Assembly: GCA_016702335.1 (NCBI GenBank)
Contig: JADJEF010000003.1
Coordinates: 1-64,000 of the forward strand
DNA: 64,000 nt
Source: Rhodocyclaceae bacterium
GTDB taxonomy: Bacteria; Pseudomonadota; Gammaproteobacteria; Burkholderiales; Rhodocyclaceae
Direction: 5' to 3'
Numbering within the stretch: position 1 is the stretch's first letter; every line of letters starts with the position of its first letter. Below are positions 47,003 through 55,799 of the stretch, one piece after another. Under the pieces are notes generated by a model that was not told where the DNA came from, ran no database searches, and was given only the letters and a program-made list of their open reading frames with translations. The position numbers and the translations under genes are program-made.

Positions 47003-48683
47003 AGCTTTGTGTCTCCCCTTTTGGTTTTTCATTGCTCAGCTTAGGAAATGGCGCGGTGCCCTTGGCGTACCAGAAATCCAGAGGCTGCTTCTTGTTCAGC
47101 TTGGGTGCGCACTTGGTCATGCCCGTTTTTTCCAGTTGCCCCATGATGGTGTCGGCTTGTTCGGCCATGGTGTTCAGGGCTGTCTGCACCGGCACTTCGC
47201 CCCGAATCGCGGCACCGATATTGCTCCACCACAGCGGTGCCAGATTCGGGTAATCGGGCACATTGGTACCGGTGGGCGTCCACAGCTTGCGCGCCGGGCT
47301 GCGGTAAAACTCGACCAAACCGCCCAGCTTGGGCGCGGCGTCGGTCATGGCCTTGGAGTTGATGTCCGACTCACGAATCGGCGTCAGGCCGACCAGCGTC
47401 TTCTTCAACGAGACCGCCTTCGATACGGCAAACTGGGCATACAGCCAGGCGGCCTTCTGGTTCTCCAGCGGCGTGCCCTTGACCAGTGTCCACGCGCCTG
47501 CGTCCTGGTAACCCAGCTTCATGCCGGCTTGCCAGTAGGCACCACGGGGTGACGGTGCCATGCGCCACTTGGGCGACCCGTCGGCATTGGTCACCGGCAG
47601 GTTGGGTTTGGTCATTGACGCTGTGAATGCTGTGTACCAGAAGATCTGCTGGGCAATATTGCCTTTCGAGGGAACCGACCCGGCCGTGCCGAAATCCATG
47701 GCCTTGGCTTCGGGCGGCGCGTACTTGTTGAGCCATTCGATGAACTTGGTCACCGAATACACGGCGGCCGGTCCGTTCATGTCGCCGCCGCGCTCCACCG
47801 AAGCCCCTACTGGCGCGCAGCCTTCGACGCGAATGCCCCATTCGTCCACCGGCTTGCCGTTGGGCAAGCCCTTGTCGCCAGCGCCGGCCATTGAGAGCCA
47901 GGCATCCGAGAAACGCCAACCCAGCGATGGATCCTTGCGCCCGTAGTCCATGTGACCATAGACCTTCTGGCCATCCAGTTCCTTCACATGGACAGTAAAG
48001 AACTCGGCGATGTCCTCATAGGCCGACCAATTGACCGGCACGTCCAGCTTGTACTTATAGATGTCCATGAACTTCTTCTGCAGATCGGGCCGATCGAACC
48101 AGTCCTTGCGATACCAGTACAGGTTGGCGAACTGCTGATCGGGCAACTGGTATAGCTTGCCGTCGGGTGCTGTGGTGAAGCTGGTGCCAATGAAATCTTT
48201 CAGGTCCAGGGTCGGCAGCGTCACTGCTTTGCCTTCCTTGGCCATGAAATCGGTCAGGTTGACCACCTTGCCGGCGCGGTAGTGCCAGCCGATGAGATCG
48301 CTGTCGTTGATGTAGGCGTCGTACAGATGCAGCCCCGTTCGCACCTGGGTCTCGATCTTCTTGACTACGTCATCCTCGCCGGTGAGTTCATGCACCAGTT
48401 GTATGCCCGTCAGTTCGCTGAAGAGTTTGGCAATGACCTCGGACTCATAGGTGTGGGTGTCGATGGTTTCCGACACCACCATGATGCTTTTGCCCTTGTA
48501 GGGCTTGGCCGCGTCTCGGAACCATTCAAATTCCTTTCGCTGCTGCTCCTTGCTGCGGGTCGACGGGCTGAATTCCTTCATGAGCTTGTCGATGACGTCG
48601 GGCGAGCCCTGCGCATGAGCATACTGTGCGAAAGCCAGCAAGCTGAAGCACAGCCCCGCCAGCCTCTTACCATTTCGAATCAT
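46974..48683 (-). CDS. Large extracellular solute-binding protein (GlpV/glycerol-type ABC family), orphan
   Basis: The 569-residue protein has a signal peptide (cut near AHAQG) and a family 1 type solute-binding fold. Its length and motifs (LPDQQFANLYWYRKDWFDRPD key residues YWYRKDWF, AGAWTLVKGTPLEN, LWWSNIGAAI) resemble the glycerol-transport binding protein GlpV. No glycerol permease or ATPase genes are present. It is the first gene of the three in the inserted segment. Whether it binds glycerol or another polyol is not certain. Confidence 0.82.
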   Translation of the reverse strand: MIRNGKRLAGLCFSLLAFAQYAHAQGSPDVIDKLMKEFSPSTRSKEQQRKEFEWFRDAAKPYKGKSIMVVSETIDTHTYESEVIAKLFSELTGIQLVHELTGEDDVVKKIETQVRTGLHLYDAYINDSDLIGWHYRAGKVVNLTDFMAKEGKAVTLPTLDLKDFIGTSFTTAPDGKLYQLPDQQFANLYWYRKDWFDRPDLQKKFMDIYKYKLDVPVNWSAYEDIAEFFTVHVKELDGQKVYGHMDYGRKDPSLGWRFSDAWLSMAGAGDKGLPNGKPVDEWGIRVEGCAPVGASVERGGDMNGPAAVYSVTKFIEWLNKYAPPEAKAMDFGTAGSVPSKGNIAQQIFWYTAFTASMTKPNLPVTNADGSPKWRMAPSPRGAYWQAGMKLGYQDAGAWTLVKGTPLENQKAAWLYAQFAVSKAVSLKKTLVGLTPIRESDINSKAMTDAAPKLGGLVEFYRSPARKLWTPTGTNVPDYPNLAPLWWSNIGAAIRGEVPVQTALNTMAEQADTIMGQLEKTGMTKCAPKLNKKQPLDFWYAKGTAPFPKLSNEKPKGETQSYENSLKSSW

Positions 48684-48960
48684 AAGAACTTACCTTTCGT
48701 GGCAATGAAGCGTTGATAACGGCAAACTTTCCTTCATCCGATCGACGGGCACTCGGCTGTCGCTGGCACTCGCCGCCTCCGTGGTTTGCGTCGTGGTCTC
48801 CTGGTCCAAATAGCGTTCAGACACCACCTGGAGCCTTGGAATTATGCTACACCTTCCTCACTGCGGCAAAACCTAGATTCCGGTACGCGCCCGACCGGTA
48901 CCCAGTGCAAGCCCACGTTACTCCTTGACTCGGTGAAACTGTAGAATTTTTCTCCTTGCA
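48684..48960. other. Upstream region of the inserted binding-protein operon
   Basis: These 277 bases hold no believable gene. Being upstream of the first inserted gene on the minus strand, they should contain its promoter, but no strong -35/-10 pair stands out. The right junction of the insertion is at 48960/48961. Confidence 0.5.
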
Positions 48961-49043
48961 ACTTCAATACCGACTGCTATGACTCAGCCACTACCGGCGC
49001 ACGTTACCCTGGCCTACACCACGCGGGGAGGGCACCCTGAGAA
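48961..49043 (+). repeat. Right copy of the 83-bp direct repeat
   Basis: Matches 45333-45415 at 81 of 83 bases. The first 21 bases are the end of the YeeE coding sequence, now detached, and the rest is the start of the intact asparaginase gene. Confidence 0.92.
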
Positions 49044-49983
49044 CATGCATTGGGGCTCGGTCGCGGTGGTCGACGCTGACGGCCATTTGCTCGCCGCCGC
49101 CGGCGAGCCTTCGGCTCGTACCTTCGCGCGCTCGACCATCAAGCCGTTTCAGGCGCTGCCGTTTGTTCATGCCGGGGGGCTTGCGCGCTACGCTTGGGGC
49201 GTGCGAGAAACTGCCTTGCTGTGCGCTAGCCACTGTGCCGAAGCCCCGCACGTCGACACCGTGGTTGGCATGCTGGCCAGTGCCGGCAATCGTATCGAAG
49301 ATCTTGGTTGCGGTGCCCACACGCCGATGGCCGCCAGTACCTTGTGCGAACCGGCACCCCCGGGCAGTCCCTGGACCGCAATTCACAACAATTGCTCAGG
49401 CAAGCACGCGGGATTTCTCGCCTCCTGCCGGCTGCACGGCTGGTCCTTGCCTGACTATCTCGAGCCCGATCATGCGTTGCAGGCGGGCGTGCGCAAGGCC
49501 TTGAGCGACTTCGCCCAGATCGACGTCGACGGCTTGCCGCGCGCTGTGGACGGCTGCAGTGCCCCGATTTACGCACTGCCTCTGGAGCGCCTGGCATTTT
49601 CTTTCGCCCGACTGGCACGCGGCGACGCTGGCAGTGCGGTACTGCGCGATGCCATGCGTAGCGAACCGCGACTGATTTCCGGCAGCGACCGCTTTGACCT
49701 GCACCTGGCCAATTACGGTGCTGGCGATTGGGTGGCCAAAAGCGGTGCCGATGGCTTGCAACTGATCGCCTCGGTGTCGCGTGGGGTAGCCATAGCAGTG
49801 AAACTTTCCGATGGCAACTTGCGGGCACTGAATGCGGTGGTGATCGCGGTGTTGCGCCAACTCGGGTGGCTCAACACGCCCCTGCCACCCGCGCTGAGCG
49901 CGTTTGATGCTCCGGTGATCCGCAACTGGCGCGGCAACCCGACCGGGGAGGTGGTTTGTTGCGTGGCGCTTGCGCACGGCTAA
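48979..49983 (+). CDS. L-asparaginase II family (rhizobial ReAV-like) enzyme
   Basis: The 334-residue protein fits Asparaginase_II (PF06089), a class unlike the bacterial AnsA/AnsB type. Key residues align, from memory of ReAV numbering, with a constant shift: S52 and K55 in RSTIKPFQ, S84 in CASH, C139 and K142 in NNCSGKH, and C194 in DGCSAP. These are the Ser-Lys pair and the Cys/Lys zinc-site residues. It turns asparagine into aspartate and ammonia. The gene was once translationally coupled to the YeeE gene, now 3.6 kb away, and must depend on a promoter within the inserted segment. Confidence 0.92.
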   Translation: MTQPLPAHVTLAYTTRGGHPENMHWGSVAVVDADGHLLAAAGEPSARTFARSTIKPFQALPFVHAGGLARYAWGVRETALLCASHCAEAPHVDTVVGMLASAGNRIEDLGCGAHTPMAASTLCEPAPPGSPWTAIHNNCSGKHAGFLASCRLHGWSLPDYLEPDHALQAGVRKALSDFAQIDVDGLPRAVDGCSAPIYALPLERLAFSFARLARGDAGSAVLRDAMRSEPRLISGSDRFDLHLANYGAGDWVAKSGADGLQLIASVSRGVAIAVKLSDGNLRALNAVVIAVLRQLGWLNTPLPPALSAFDAPVIRNWRGNPTGEVVCCVALAHG

Positions 49984-49995
49984 GGCGCGCTGCTG

Positions 49996-50493
49996 ATGAC
50001 TACCGAGCCGCAGCGCGTTGTGCTCGACACCAATGTTCTGGTGTCTCTTTATGTCTTTGCCGATAGTCGTATCGCGCCCTTGCGCTGCGAGATCGAGGCT
50101 GGCCGCTGGTTGGCGCTTTCCAGCGAAGCGTGTCTGGATGAGTGGCGGCGCGTGCTCGCTTATCCGGTATTTGCGCTGAGCGACTCGGCGCAGGCCGTGG
50201 CCTATACCGCCTATGCCCAACGCGCGCGGCTGATCGCGCCGCCCGACAAGATCGCCTATCCCTTGCCCCGCTGCAAAGACCGGGACGATCAGAAGTTTCT
50301 TGAAGTCGCGCGCGACGGCCAGGCCGAAGCGCTGATCACCGCCGACAAGGCGCTGCTCATTCTGGCTCGCCGCGAAAAAATGGCCGGGCGCTTTCGCATC
50401 ATGGCGCCAGATGTCGCGCTGGACGACTTGCTGACTGCCCCAGCGCGTGCGACGGAGTGCGGTAGAGCGTTAGCCCGGGGTGACATCCAGTAG
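49996..50493 (+). CDS. PIN-domain protein (COG1569-type putative toxin)
   Basis: The 165-residue protein opens with VVLDTNVLVSL, the first catalytic Asp, and has LDEWRRVL, RCKDRDDQKFLEVA with further acidic residues and ITADKALL near the C-terminus. These are PIN_3 features. It lies 12 bp after the asparaginase gene and is probably co-transcribed. No antitoxin partner is adjacent, so it may not be a toxin here. Confidence 0.88.
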   Translation: MTTEPQRVVLDTNVLVSLYVFADSRIAPLRCEIEAGRWLALSSEACLDEWRRVLAYPVFALSDSAQAVAYTAYAQRARLIAPPDKIAYPLPRCKDRDDQKFLEVARDGQAEALITADKALLILARREKMAGRFRIMAPDVALDDLLTAPARATECGRALARGDIQ

Positions 50494-50529
50494 CATCGTA
50501 GGCATCGTGTCTTCCTCAACCACCTCACC

Positions 50530-52215
50530 ATGTCACTGATCCGCAATATCTACTCCGGTACTCGTTCGCTGCTTGGCGCTGTCAAGGATGCCAACCGCGC
50601 GCGCCAGATCGCCGTGATTGTCGGCCGCCATGGTTTTGCCCAGTTGCTCGAAGCGCATCAGGTGAGTCGCGAGCAAAAGGCGGCGCTGCGCGACGAAGTC
50701 CTGTCCGGCGAGGATGCGGTTGAGGGACGAGGAGTGGATGTCGGTGCCCGCTTGGTCAATATGATCGAGGAACTGGGGCCCACCTTCATCAAGTTTGGGC
50801 AGGTGCTTTCCAGTCGCCCCGACCTTCTGCCGGCGAAGTACGGTGCGCGCATGGAGTCCTTGCAGGATCGTGTGTCACCAATTGATAGCGCGACCATACG
50901 CCGCTTGGTTATTGACAATCTGGGGGCGGCACCGGAGGTTATCTTCGCCCGCTTTGATGAGCAGCCCATCGCCTCGGCATCAATCGGGCAGGTGCACGGC
51001 GCACTCACGCAAGAGGGGCAGGAGGTGGTGGTCAAGGTGCAGCGACCCGGCCTGCGCGCGCTGTTCGAGGCCGATCTCTCGCTGCTGCGCTTTCTGGTGG
51101 CACAGGCGCTGGAAATTTTTCCTGAGGCCGATGCCCTCGATCCGGGTGCCATGATTGCCGAGCTGGAAGCCAACCTGCTGCGGGAAACCGATTTCGGCAA
51201 CGAATTACAGGCGCTGAATCGCTTTGGCAAAAACTTCTCGGCCAATCCGCATGTGCACATCCCGAAACCGTTTCCGGCCCTCTCGACGGCCTGTGTGCTC
51301 ACCATGGAGCGGATTGTTGGCTCCAAGCTAACGGCAATCGATGACGCCGAGACGCGGCGAAAGACGGCGCTGATCTATCTGGATGCGGCGTACCAGATGG
51401 TGTTTCGTGACGGGCTTTTTCACGGTGACCTGCATCCGGGAAACGTATTTCTGGAAGCGGATGGCAAGCTTGGCCTGATCGACTTTGGCATGGTTGGGCG
51501 CATCTCGCGTCAGCGGCGCGATCAGCTGGTCGATATTATTTTTGCACTGACCAATGGGGACGTCGAGGGCGTGGCGCGCGAGTGGTACCGTATTTGTCGG
51601 CCAGCGGCACATGTTGATTTCGCCAGCCTCGAGGCGACCGTTTTTGATTTGCTGGAAACCCATGTGCTGGACCGCGAGATGCATGAAATCCAACTGTCGG
51701 TCCTGTTTCGCGATCTGGTCGCCGCCTCAAGCCGCTTGAGCGTACGCGTGCCCGGCGACTTTTTGATGTTGTTCAAGGCCATGGCCACGACCGAGGGGCT
51801 GGCCAAACAGATTGCCGAAGGCATCAACCCGATTGAATCCGCGCGCCCGTATATCAAGTCGTTGATGGCGGAGCGTTACAGTGCGACCCGTCTGCGGCAG
51901 GTGGCATTGACCGAGGCCTCGCGCTTGATTGACCTGGGTCGTGACCTGCCTTTTGTCGCGGAGCGCCTGCTCGGGCGCCTGGAGCGAGGCGAGGCCCGTC
52001 TGCAACTCAGTGATGAGGGGCGCGATGAGCAACTGCTGCGACTCGCGCGTGCCGGCAACCGGATAGCGGTGGCCTTGCTGTCAGGGGCAGCCGCAGTGAC
52101 GGGTGCACTGGCCATGGGCCCAAGTGCGCAAGCCGGCAGCATTTCGATCGTGGCGTTCGCCGTCGCCTTGGCCGGCGCAGGGTGGCTCGCCGTGGGGTTG
52201 CTGCGGGGCGACTGA
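50530..52215 (+). CDS. AarF/UbiB-family atypical kinase (ABC1)
   Basis: The 561-residue protein shows ABC1 motifs: the KxGQ region (GPTFIKFGQVLSSRPDLLP), the Ala-rich loop ASASIGQVH, VVVKVQRPG with the Lys, an HGDLHPGNV catalytic loop and LIDFGMVG as the metal-binding DFG. Two membrane helices end the chain (about 520-560). Proteins of this family support coenzyme Q biosynthesis or lipid handling. It is less similar to E. coli UbiB than the second copy at 53006, so it is left unnamed. The stop is followed at once by a strong hairpin. Confidence 0.9.
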   Translation: MSLIRNIYSGTRSLLGAVKDANRARQIAVIVGRHGFAQLLEAHQVSREQKAALRDEVLSGEDAVEGRGVDVGARLVNMIEELGPTFIKFGQVLSSRPDLLPAKYGARMESLQDRVSPIDSATIRRLVIDNLGAAPEVIFARFDEQPIASASIGQVHGALTQEGQEVVVKVQRPGLRALFEADLSLLRFLVAQALEIFPEADALDPGAMIAELEANLLRETDFGNELQALNRFGKNFSANPHVHIPKPFPALSTACVLTMERIVGSKLTAIDDAETRRKTALIYLDAAYQMVFRDGLFHGDLHPGNVFLEADGKLGLIDFGMVGRISRQRRDQLVDIIFALTNGDVEGVAREWYRICRPAAHVDFASLEATVFDLLETHVLDREMHEIQLSVLFRDLVAASSRLSVRVPGDFLMLFKAMATTEGLAKQIAEGINPIESARPYIKSLMAERYSATRLRQVALTEASRLIDLGRDLPFVAERLLGRLERGEARLQLSDEGRDEQLLRLARAGNRIAVALLSGAAAVTGALAMGPSAQAGSISIVAFAVALAGAGWLAVGLLRGD

Positions 52216-52217
52216 CC

Positions 52218-52242
52218 CGCTCGACCCGCGCGGGATCGAGCG
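52218..52242. terminator. Bidirectional hairpin terminator
   Basis: CGCTCGA CCCGC pairs with GCGGG A TCGAGCG, a 12-bp stem with a single bulged A and almost no loop, followed by CGTTT. It lies between the convergent AarF and SPOR genes. Confidence 0.55.
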
Positions 52243-52264
52243 CGTTTAAGTGGAAATGCGCCGG

Positions 52265-52912
52265 TTACTGAATCTTGACCAGTGCCGCCTGAATGCCGTT
52301 CTGAGACAGCGCGGTACGCGCCTTGTTCATTTCTGCTGCGGTCGCATAGGGTCCGGTGCGTACACGGTACATCGTACCTTTGTCGGGGATCTCGGCGGCT
52401 TGAATCTCCGCATCAAAGCCCATCAGCGATAGTTTGGCGCGCGTGTTGTCGGCATCTGCCGATTTTTGAAACGCACCCACCTGCAGGTAGAGCACAGAAT
52501 CCGTCGCAACCATTTCGCTGGCAGCAGCAGCGGGTGCCGGAGCCGGTGCTTTCACCACGCCAGGCAGGGGTGCGGGGTCGACGGGTTTGCCCTCGGGGGC
52601 GGTGGTGCCGGGTTGCTTGCCTTCAAGAATGCCGTAGAAGTCGAAGCGCGGTTTTGCCTCTGCGTCCGTCGGCTTGCCCGGCAGGGGCAGTGCCTTGGGC
52701 TCGCTGCCAGCGACCGGGGCGGGGGAACTGGCGGGAGGCGGTTGGTACTTGTTTTCAAAAGGCAGCGGCGCTTGGCGAAGGTACCAGGCGACGCCCAGCG
52801 CGATCAATAGCCCGAGAGCCAGACCCATGAAAAGGCCCAGCAGCGTGCTACCGTGATGGCTGGCGCGCGGGGGAACGGAGCGTTTGGCGGGTTTATTGGC
52901 AGGCTTGCTCAT
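52265..52912 (-). CDS. SPOR-domain membrane protein (FtsN-like)
   Basis: The 215-residue protein has a basic cytoplasmic N-terminus, one membrane helix (about 25-44), a proline-rich periplasmic linker and a C-terminal SPOR domain (LYLQVGAFQKSADADNTRAKL, MYRVRTGPY, AEMNKARTAL; shown by key residues). SPOR domains bind denuded glycan strands at the division site, so a role in septation or envelope maintenance is likely. It usually follows argS in betaproteobacteria; here it sits between two UbiB-family genes instead. Confidence 0.92.
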   Translation of the reverse strand: MSKPANKPAKRSVPPRASHHGSTLLGLFMGLALGLLIALGVAWYLRQAPLPFENKYQPPPASSPAPVAGSEPKALPLPGKPTDAEAKPRFDFYGILEGKQPGTTAPEGKPVDPAPLPGVVKAPAPAPAAAASEMVATDSVLYLQVGAFQKSADADNTRAKLSLMGFDAEIQAAEIPDKGTMYRVRTGPYATAAEMNKARTALSQNGIQAALVKIQ

Positions 52913-53005
52913 GAGTAGATATTCGCGTTAGTCGCGCGCTGGGCGCGGGCAGGAGGTTCCGACGATTATACTGAGCCGGCTAGCCGCCACTTTCGAGTCC
53001 GCTCC

Positions 53006-54574
53006 GTGAAAATAGTCCGTCTGTTCAAGATTGCCCGCGTCACGCTGCGTTACGGGTTAGATCGCCTGTTGCTGGAACACGCCATGACCCAGGGCGGCTG
53101 GGCGCGCCTTCTCACCTGGGTGCAGCCGCTATTTTTTTGGCGCGGGGCCGAGTCGTTGAGCGGGCCGCGTGGCGAGCGCCTGCGCCTGACGCTGGAGGCG
53201 CTCGGGCCGATTTTCGTCAAATTCGGGCAGGTACTTTCCACTCGCCGCGATTTGCTAGCGCAAGACATTGCCGACGAACTGGCGAAATTGCAGGATCAGG
53301 TAGCGCCGTTCCCGTGGGTCGTGGCGCTGGCAGAGATGGAAAAAGCCTATGGGAAACCACTGGCCAGCGTCTTTGGCAGTTTTGATGAAGTGCCGATTGC
53401 CTCGGCGTCGGTGGCTCAGGTGCACTTCGCGACCCTGCACGACGGGCGCGAGGTCGCGGTCAAGATACTGCGGCCGGGGATTGCGCCGGTAATCGATCAC
53501 GATATCGCCTTGCTCAAGGTGCTCGCCGGTTTGCTGGAAAAAGTGTCGGAAGACGGCCGGCGGCTGAAGGTGCGGCAGGTGGTTGCCGAGTTCGACAAGT
53601 ACCTGCACGATGAACTGGACCTGATGCGTGAGGCGGCCAACTGCTCGCAACTGCGGCGCAACTTCACCAAGTCGGAGCAACTGCTGGTACCGGAAGTGCA
53701 TTGGGACTGGTGCCGGCAGAGCGTCATGGTCATGGAGCGCATGCACGGGACGCCGATATCGCGCGTCGATGAGTTGCGTGCAAAGGGCGTGGATATCTCC
53801 CGCCTGGCCAGCGCGGGTGTCGAGATCTTTTTCACCCAGGTGTTTCGTGATGGGTTCTTCCATGCCGACATGCATCCCGGCAATATTTTTGTCAGCACCG
53901 AAGGCCCGACCAAAGGCGCTTACATCGCACTCGATTTCGGCATTGTCGGCACACTTACCGATGTCGATAAGAACTATTTGGCGCAGAATTTTCTGGCTTT
54001 CTTTCGCCGCGACTACAAGCGCGTGGCCGAGGCGCACGTCGAGTCGGGCTGGGCACCGGCCGACACCCGCATTGATGAATTCGAGGCCGCGATTCGTGCC
54101 TGCTGCGAACCAATTTTCGATCGCCCGCTGGCGCAGATTTCGTTCGGTCGCGTCTTGCTGCGCTTGTTTCAGACCTCGCGTCGGTTCAATGTAAATATTC
54201 AGCCGCAACTGGTGCTGCTGCAAAAAACCCTGCTCAATATCGAAGGCTTGGGCCGGCAACTCGATCCTGAACTCGATCTCTGGAAGACGGGCAAGCCGTT
54301 TCTGGAGAACTGGATGACCGAGCAGGTTGGCTGGCGTGCACTGACGGCGGCCATGGAGCGCGAATCGGTGCAATGGACGCGACTGGTGCCGGTTCTGCCA
54401 CGCCTGATCCACCAGGCATTGTCCAATAGCGCCGTGTCACCAGCGCCGACTTCCGAACTTGTTCGTCTGGAAGCCCAGGTTACCGGCGCGCGCAGGCTCG
54501 CGGCATTGGCTGTGCTGGTCGCGGTGGTCGCCATGTTCGCCATGGTCGCCATGTTCGCGAATTTCATACCGTAG
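53006..54574 (+). CDS. ubiB: Ubiquinone biosynthesis kinase-like protein UbiB
   Basis: The 522-residue protein starts with GTG at 53006. It has UbiB motifs: GPIFVKFGQVLSTRRDLL (KxGQ), ASASVAQVHF, VAVKILRPG, FHADMHPGNIFV and LDFGIVG, with two helices at the C-terminus (about 495-520). It assists the aerobic coenzyme Q pathway at the membrane. The spacer before the C-terminal helices (SNSAVSPAPTSELV) is encoded by a dispersed palindrome (54427-54452). The kinase-like core is untouched. Confidence 0.95.
   Translation: MKIVRLFKIARVTLRYGLDRLLLEHAMTQGGWARLLTWVQPLFFWRGAESLSGPRGERLRLTLEALGPIFVKFGQVLSTRRDLLAQDIADELAKLQDQVAPFPWVVALAEMEKAYGKPLASVFGSFDEVPIASASVAQVHFATLHDGREVAVKILRPGIAPVIDHDIALLKVLAGLLEKVSEDGRRLKVRQVVAEFDKYLHDELDLMREAANCSQLRRNFTKSEQLLVPEVHWDWCRQSVMVMERMHGTPISRVDELRAKGVDISRLASAGVEIFFTQVFRDGFFHADMHPGNIFVSTEGPTKGAYIALDFGIVGTLTDVDKNYLAQNFLAFFRRDYKRVAEAHVESGWAPADTRIDEFEAAIRACCEPIFDRPLAQISFGRVLLRLFQTSRRFNVNIQPQLVLLQKTLLNIEGLGRQLDPELDLWKTGKPFLENWMTEQVGWRALTAAMERESVQWTRLVPVLPRLIHQALSNSAVSPAPTSELVRLEAQVTGARRLAALAVLVAVVAMFAMVAMFANFIP
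54427..54452 (-). repeat. Dispersed palindromic element inside ubiB
   Basis: The core lies in frame between the UbiB kinase-like domain and its C-terminal membrane helices. It is translated as AVSPAPTS, the same phase and peptide as in the kinases. Confidence 0.82.
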
Positions 54575-54604
54575 AAAAACTGGAGCGTGACAGGAGGAAC
54601 AGCG

Positions 54605-54988
54605 GTGCGCAATTGCCAAAAGAAAGTTCTGGTCATTGATGACGAAGCAGCGATTCGTGACAACGTGTGCCGCTTTCTCGAGCTTGAGGGCTACCTGGCC
54701 GTGGGCGCCGCCGATGGTGCCAAGGGCATTGCTGAGGCGTTGCGCTCGCCGCCTGATTTGGTGCTTTGCGATCTCATGATGCCGGGCATGGACGGGTTTG
54801 GCGTGCTCACCAGGTTACGTGCCGAGCCCGCCACGGCTGCGGTGCCCTTCATTTTTCTCACGGCCAGTGCAGTGCCCGAGAATGCCACCACCGGCTTCAA
54901 ACTCGGGGCCAACGAATACATCACCAAACCGTTCAGTCTGCCCGTGCTGTGCACTGTGATTGCTCAGCGACTGGGGCTGGAGTCGTAA
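54605..54988 (+). CDS. Single-domain response regulator
   Basis: The 127-residue receiver-only protein starts at the GTG at 54605, seven bases after AGGAGG; an earlier GTG lacks such support. IDDE lies at 11-14, the phospho-acceptor is Asp56 (LVLCDLMMPGMDG), and YITKPF holds the Lys. There is no output domain, so it acts like CheY or a phosphorelay shuttle. It could take phosphate from any of the HPt-bearing kinases in the window. It follows ubiB by 30 bp. Confidence 0.92.
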   Translation: MRNCQKKVLVIDDEAAIRDNVCRFLELEGYLAVGAADGAKGIAEALRSPPDLVLCDLMMPGMDGFGVLTRLRAEPATAAVPFIFLTASAVPENATTGFKLGANEYITKPFSLPVLCTVIAQRLGLES

Positions 54989-55010
54989 AGCGGCGGGAAG
55001 TTGGCCGCCC

Positions 55011-55799
55011 CTATTTGGTATTCCCTACCGTTGCAAGACCGCGTTGCAACTGCGCCTTGCTCAATGCCTCGACATCAATCTTGCGCAGCCCCTCTGACAA
55101 TAGCTTGCTCCAGCGCAGTCCCTCGGGCGTTCTCTTGAAGCAGACAAAGAGCTTTTTCATTTCGAGTATCTTTGGGTTCAGCTCAAGTGAGCCTTGCGCG
55201 CGCTTGAGCTGGGGAACGGACTGGCGCAAATAGTCGAACACATTGCTGTCGATGACTGCGAGGTCGATCCGGTTGAGCTCCAGCTTCAATAAGCTGCTGG
55301 TGTCTGTCGGCGAGATCTCGGCCTTAAGGCGATTCTGCGCCACGCGCGCGTCAAATGCCTCGGTATTGACATAGTCTTGCACCACCCCGATCGGGACAGT
55401 GGACAGATCGTCAAGAGACTTCCACGCGATGGGTTTGTCGCGTCGCTGAGCAAAAGCCAAGGGGCTGTTGCCGATCGACCCGGCGCAATGAAAATTGCTA
55501 CTCACCTCCTTGGACAGATACTCTGGAAAGTATCCGCTGTATTCGATATCCGTCGTCACCTTGCTGATGGCCGTTGACCAAGGGAAGAAATCAACTTGCA
55601 CTCCGTAGCCCATGGCTTTGAACGCTTCGTGCACCACCACCACAGAGGCTCCTTGATCAGGTAATTCCGCGCCGGCATAGGGTGGCCATTCCAGCGAGGT
55701 CAAGCGCACGGTCTTGGGCTCGGCCAGAGCGGTCGAGCCTCCGGCCAGCAGACAAGCCAGCACGAGTGCTCTGCATCCTTTAGTCAAACAGCCATTCAT
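55011..55799 (-). CDS. Periplasmic solute-binding protein (SBP_bac_3 family), orphan
   Basis: I start at the ATG at 55799 (MNGCLTKGCRALVLACLLAGGSTALA), which gives a proper signal peptide of about 25 residues; the longer frame is not credible. The mature 237 residues have LEWPPYAGAELPDQGASVVVVHEAF and YSGYFPEYLSKEV-type elements, closest to the transporter-like binding proteins that lack a partner permease. It is divergent from the periplasmic-binding-protein/kinase pair, so it could belong to the same sensing group. Confidence 0.88.
   Translation of the reverse strand: MNGCLTKGCRALVLACLLAGGSTALAEPKTVRLTSLEWPPYAGAELPDQGASVVVVHEAFKAMGYGVQVDFFPWSTAISKVTTDIEYSGYFPEYLSKEVSSNFHCAGSIGNSPLAFAQRRDKPIAWKSLDDLSTVPIGVVQDYVNTEAFDARVAQNRLKAEISPTDTSSLLKLELNRIDLAVIDSNVFDYLRQSVPQLKRAQGSLELNPKILEMKKLFVCFKRTPEGLRWSKLLSEGLRKIDVEALSKAQLQRGLATVGNTK

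Noticed and set aside
48713..48928. A 71-codon plus-strand frame upstream of the asparaginase
   Set aside because: It has no similarity, no good start context and lies in the upstream region of a minus-strand gene.
45333..49043. The inserted segment as a classical insertion sequence
   Set aside because: There is no transposase, no terminal inverted repeat, and the 83-bp duplication is much longer than any IS target duplication.
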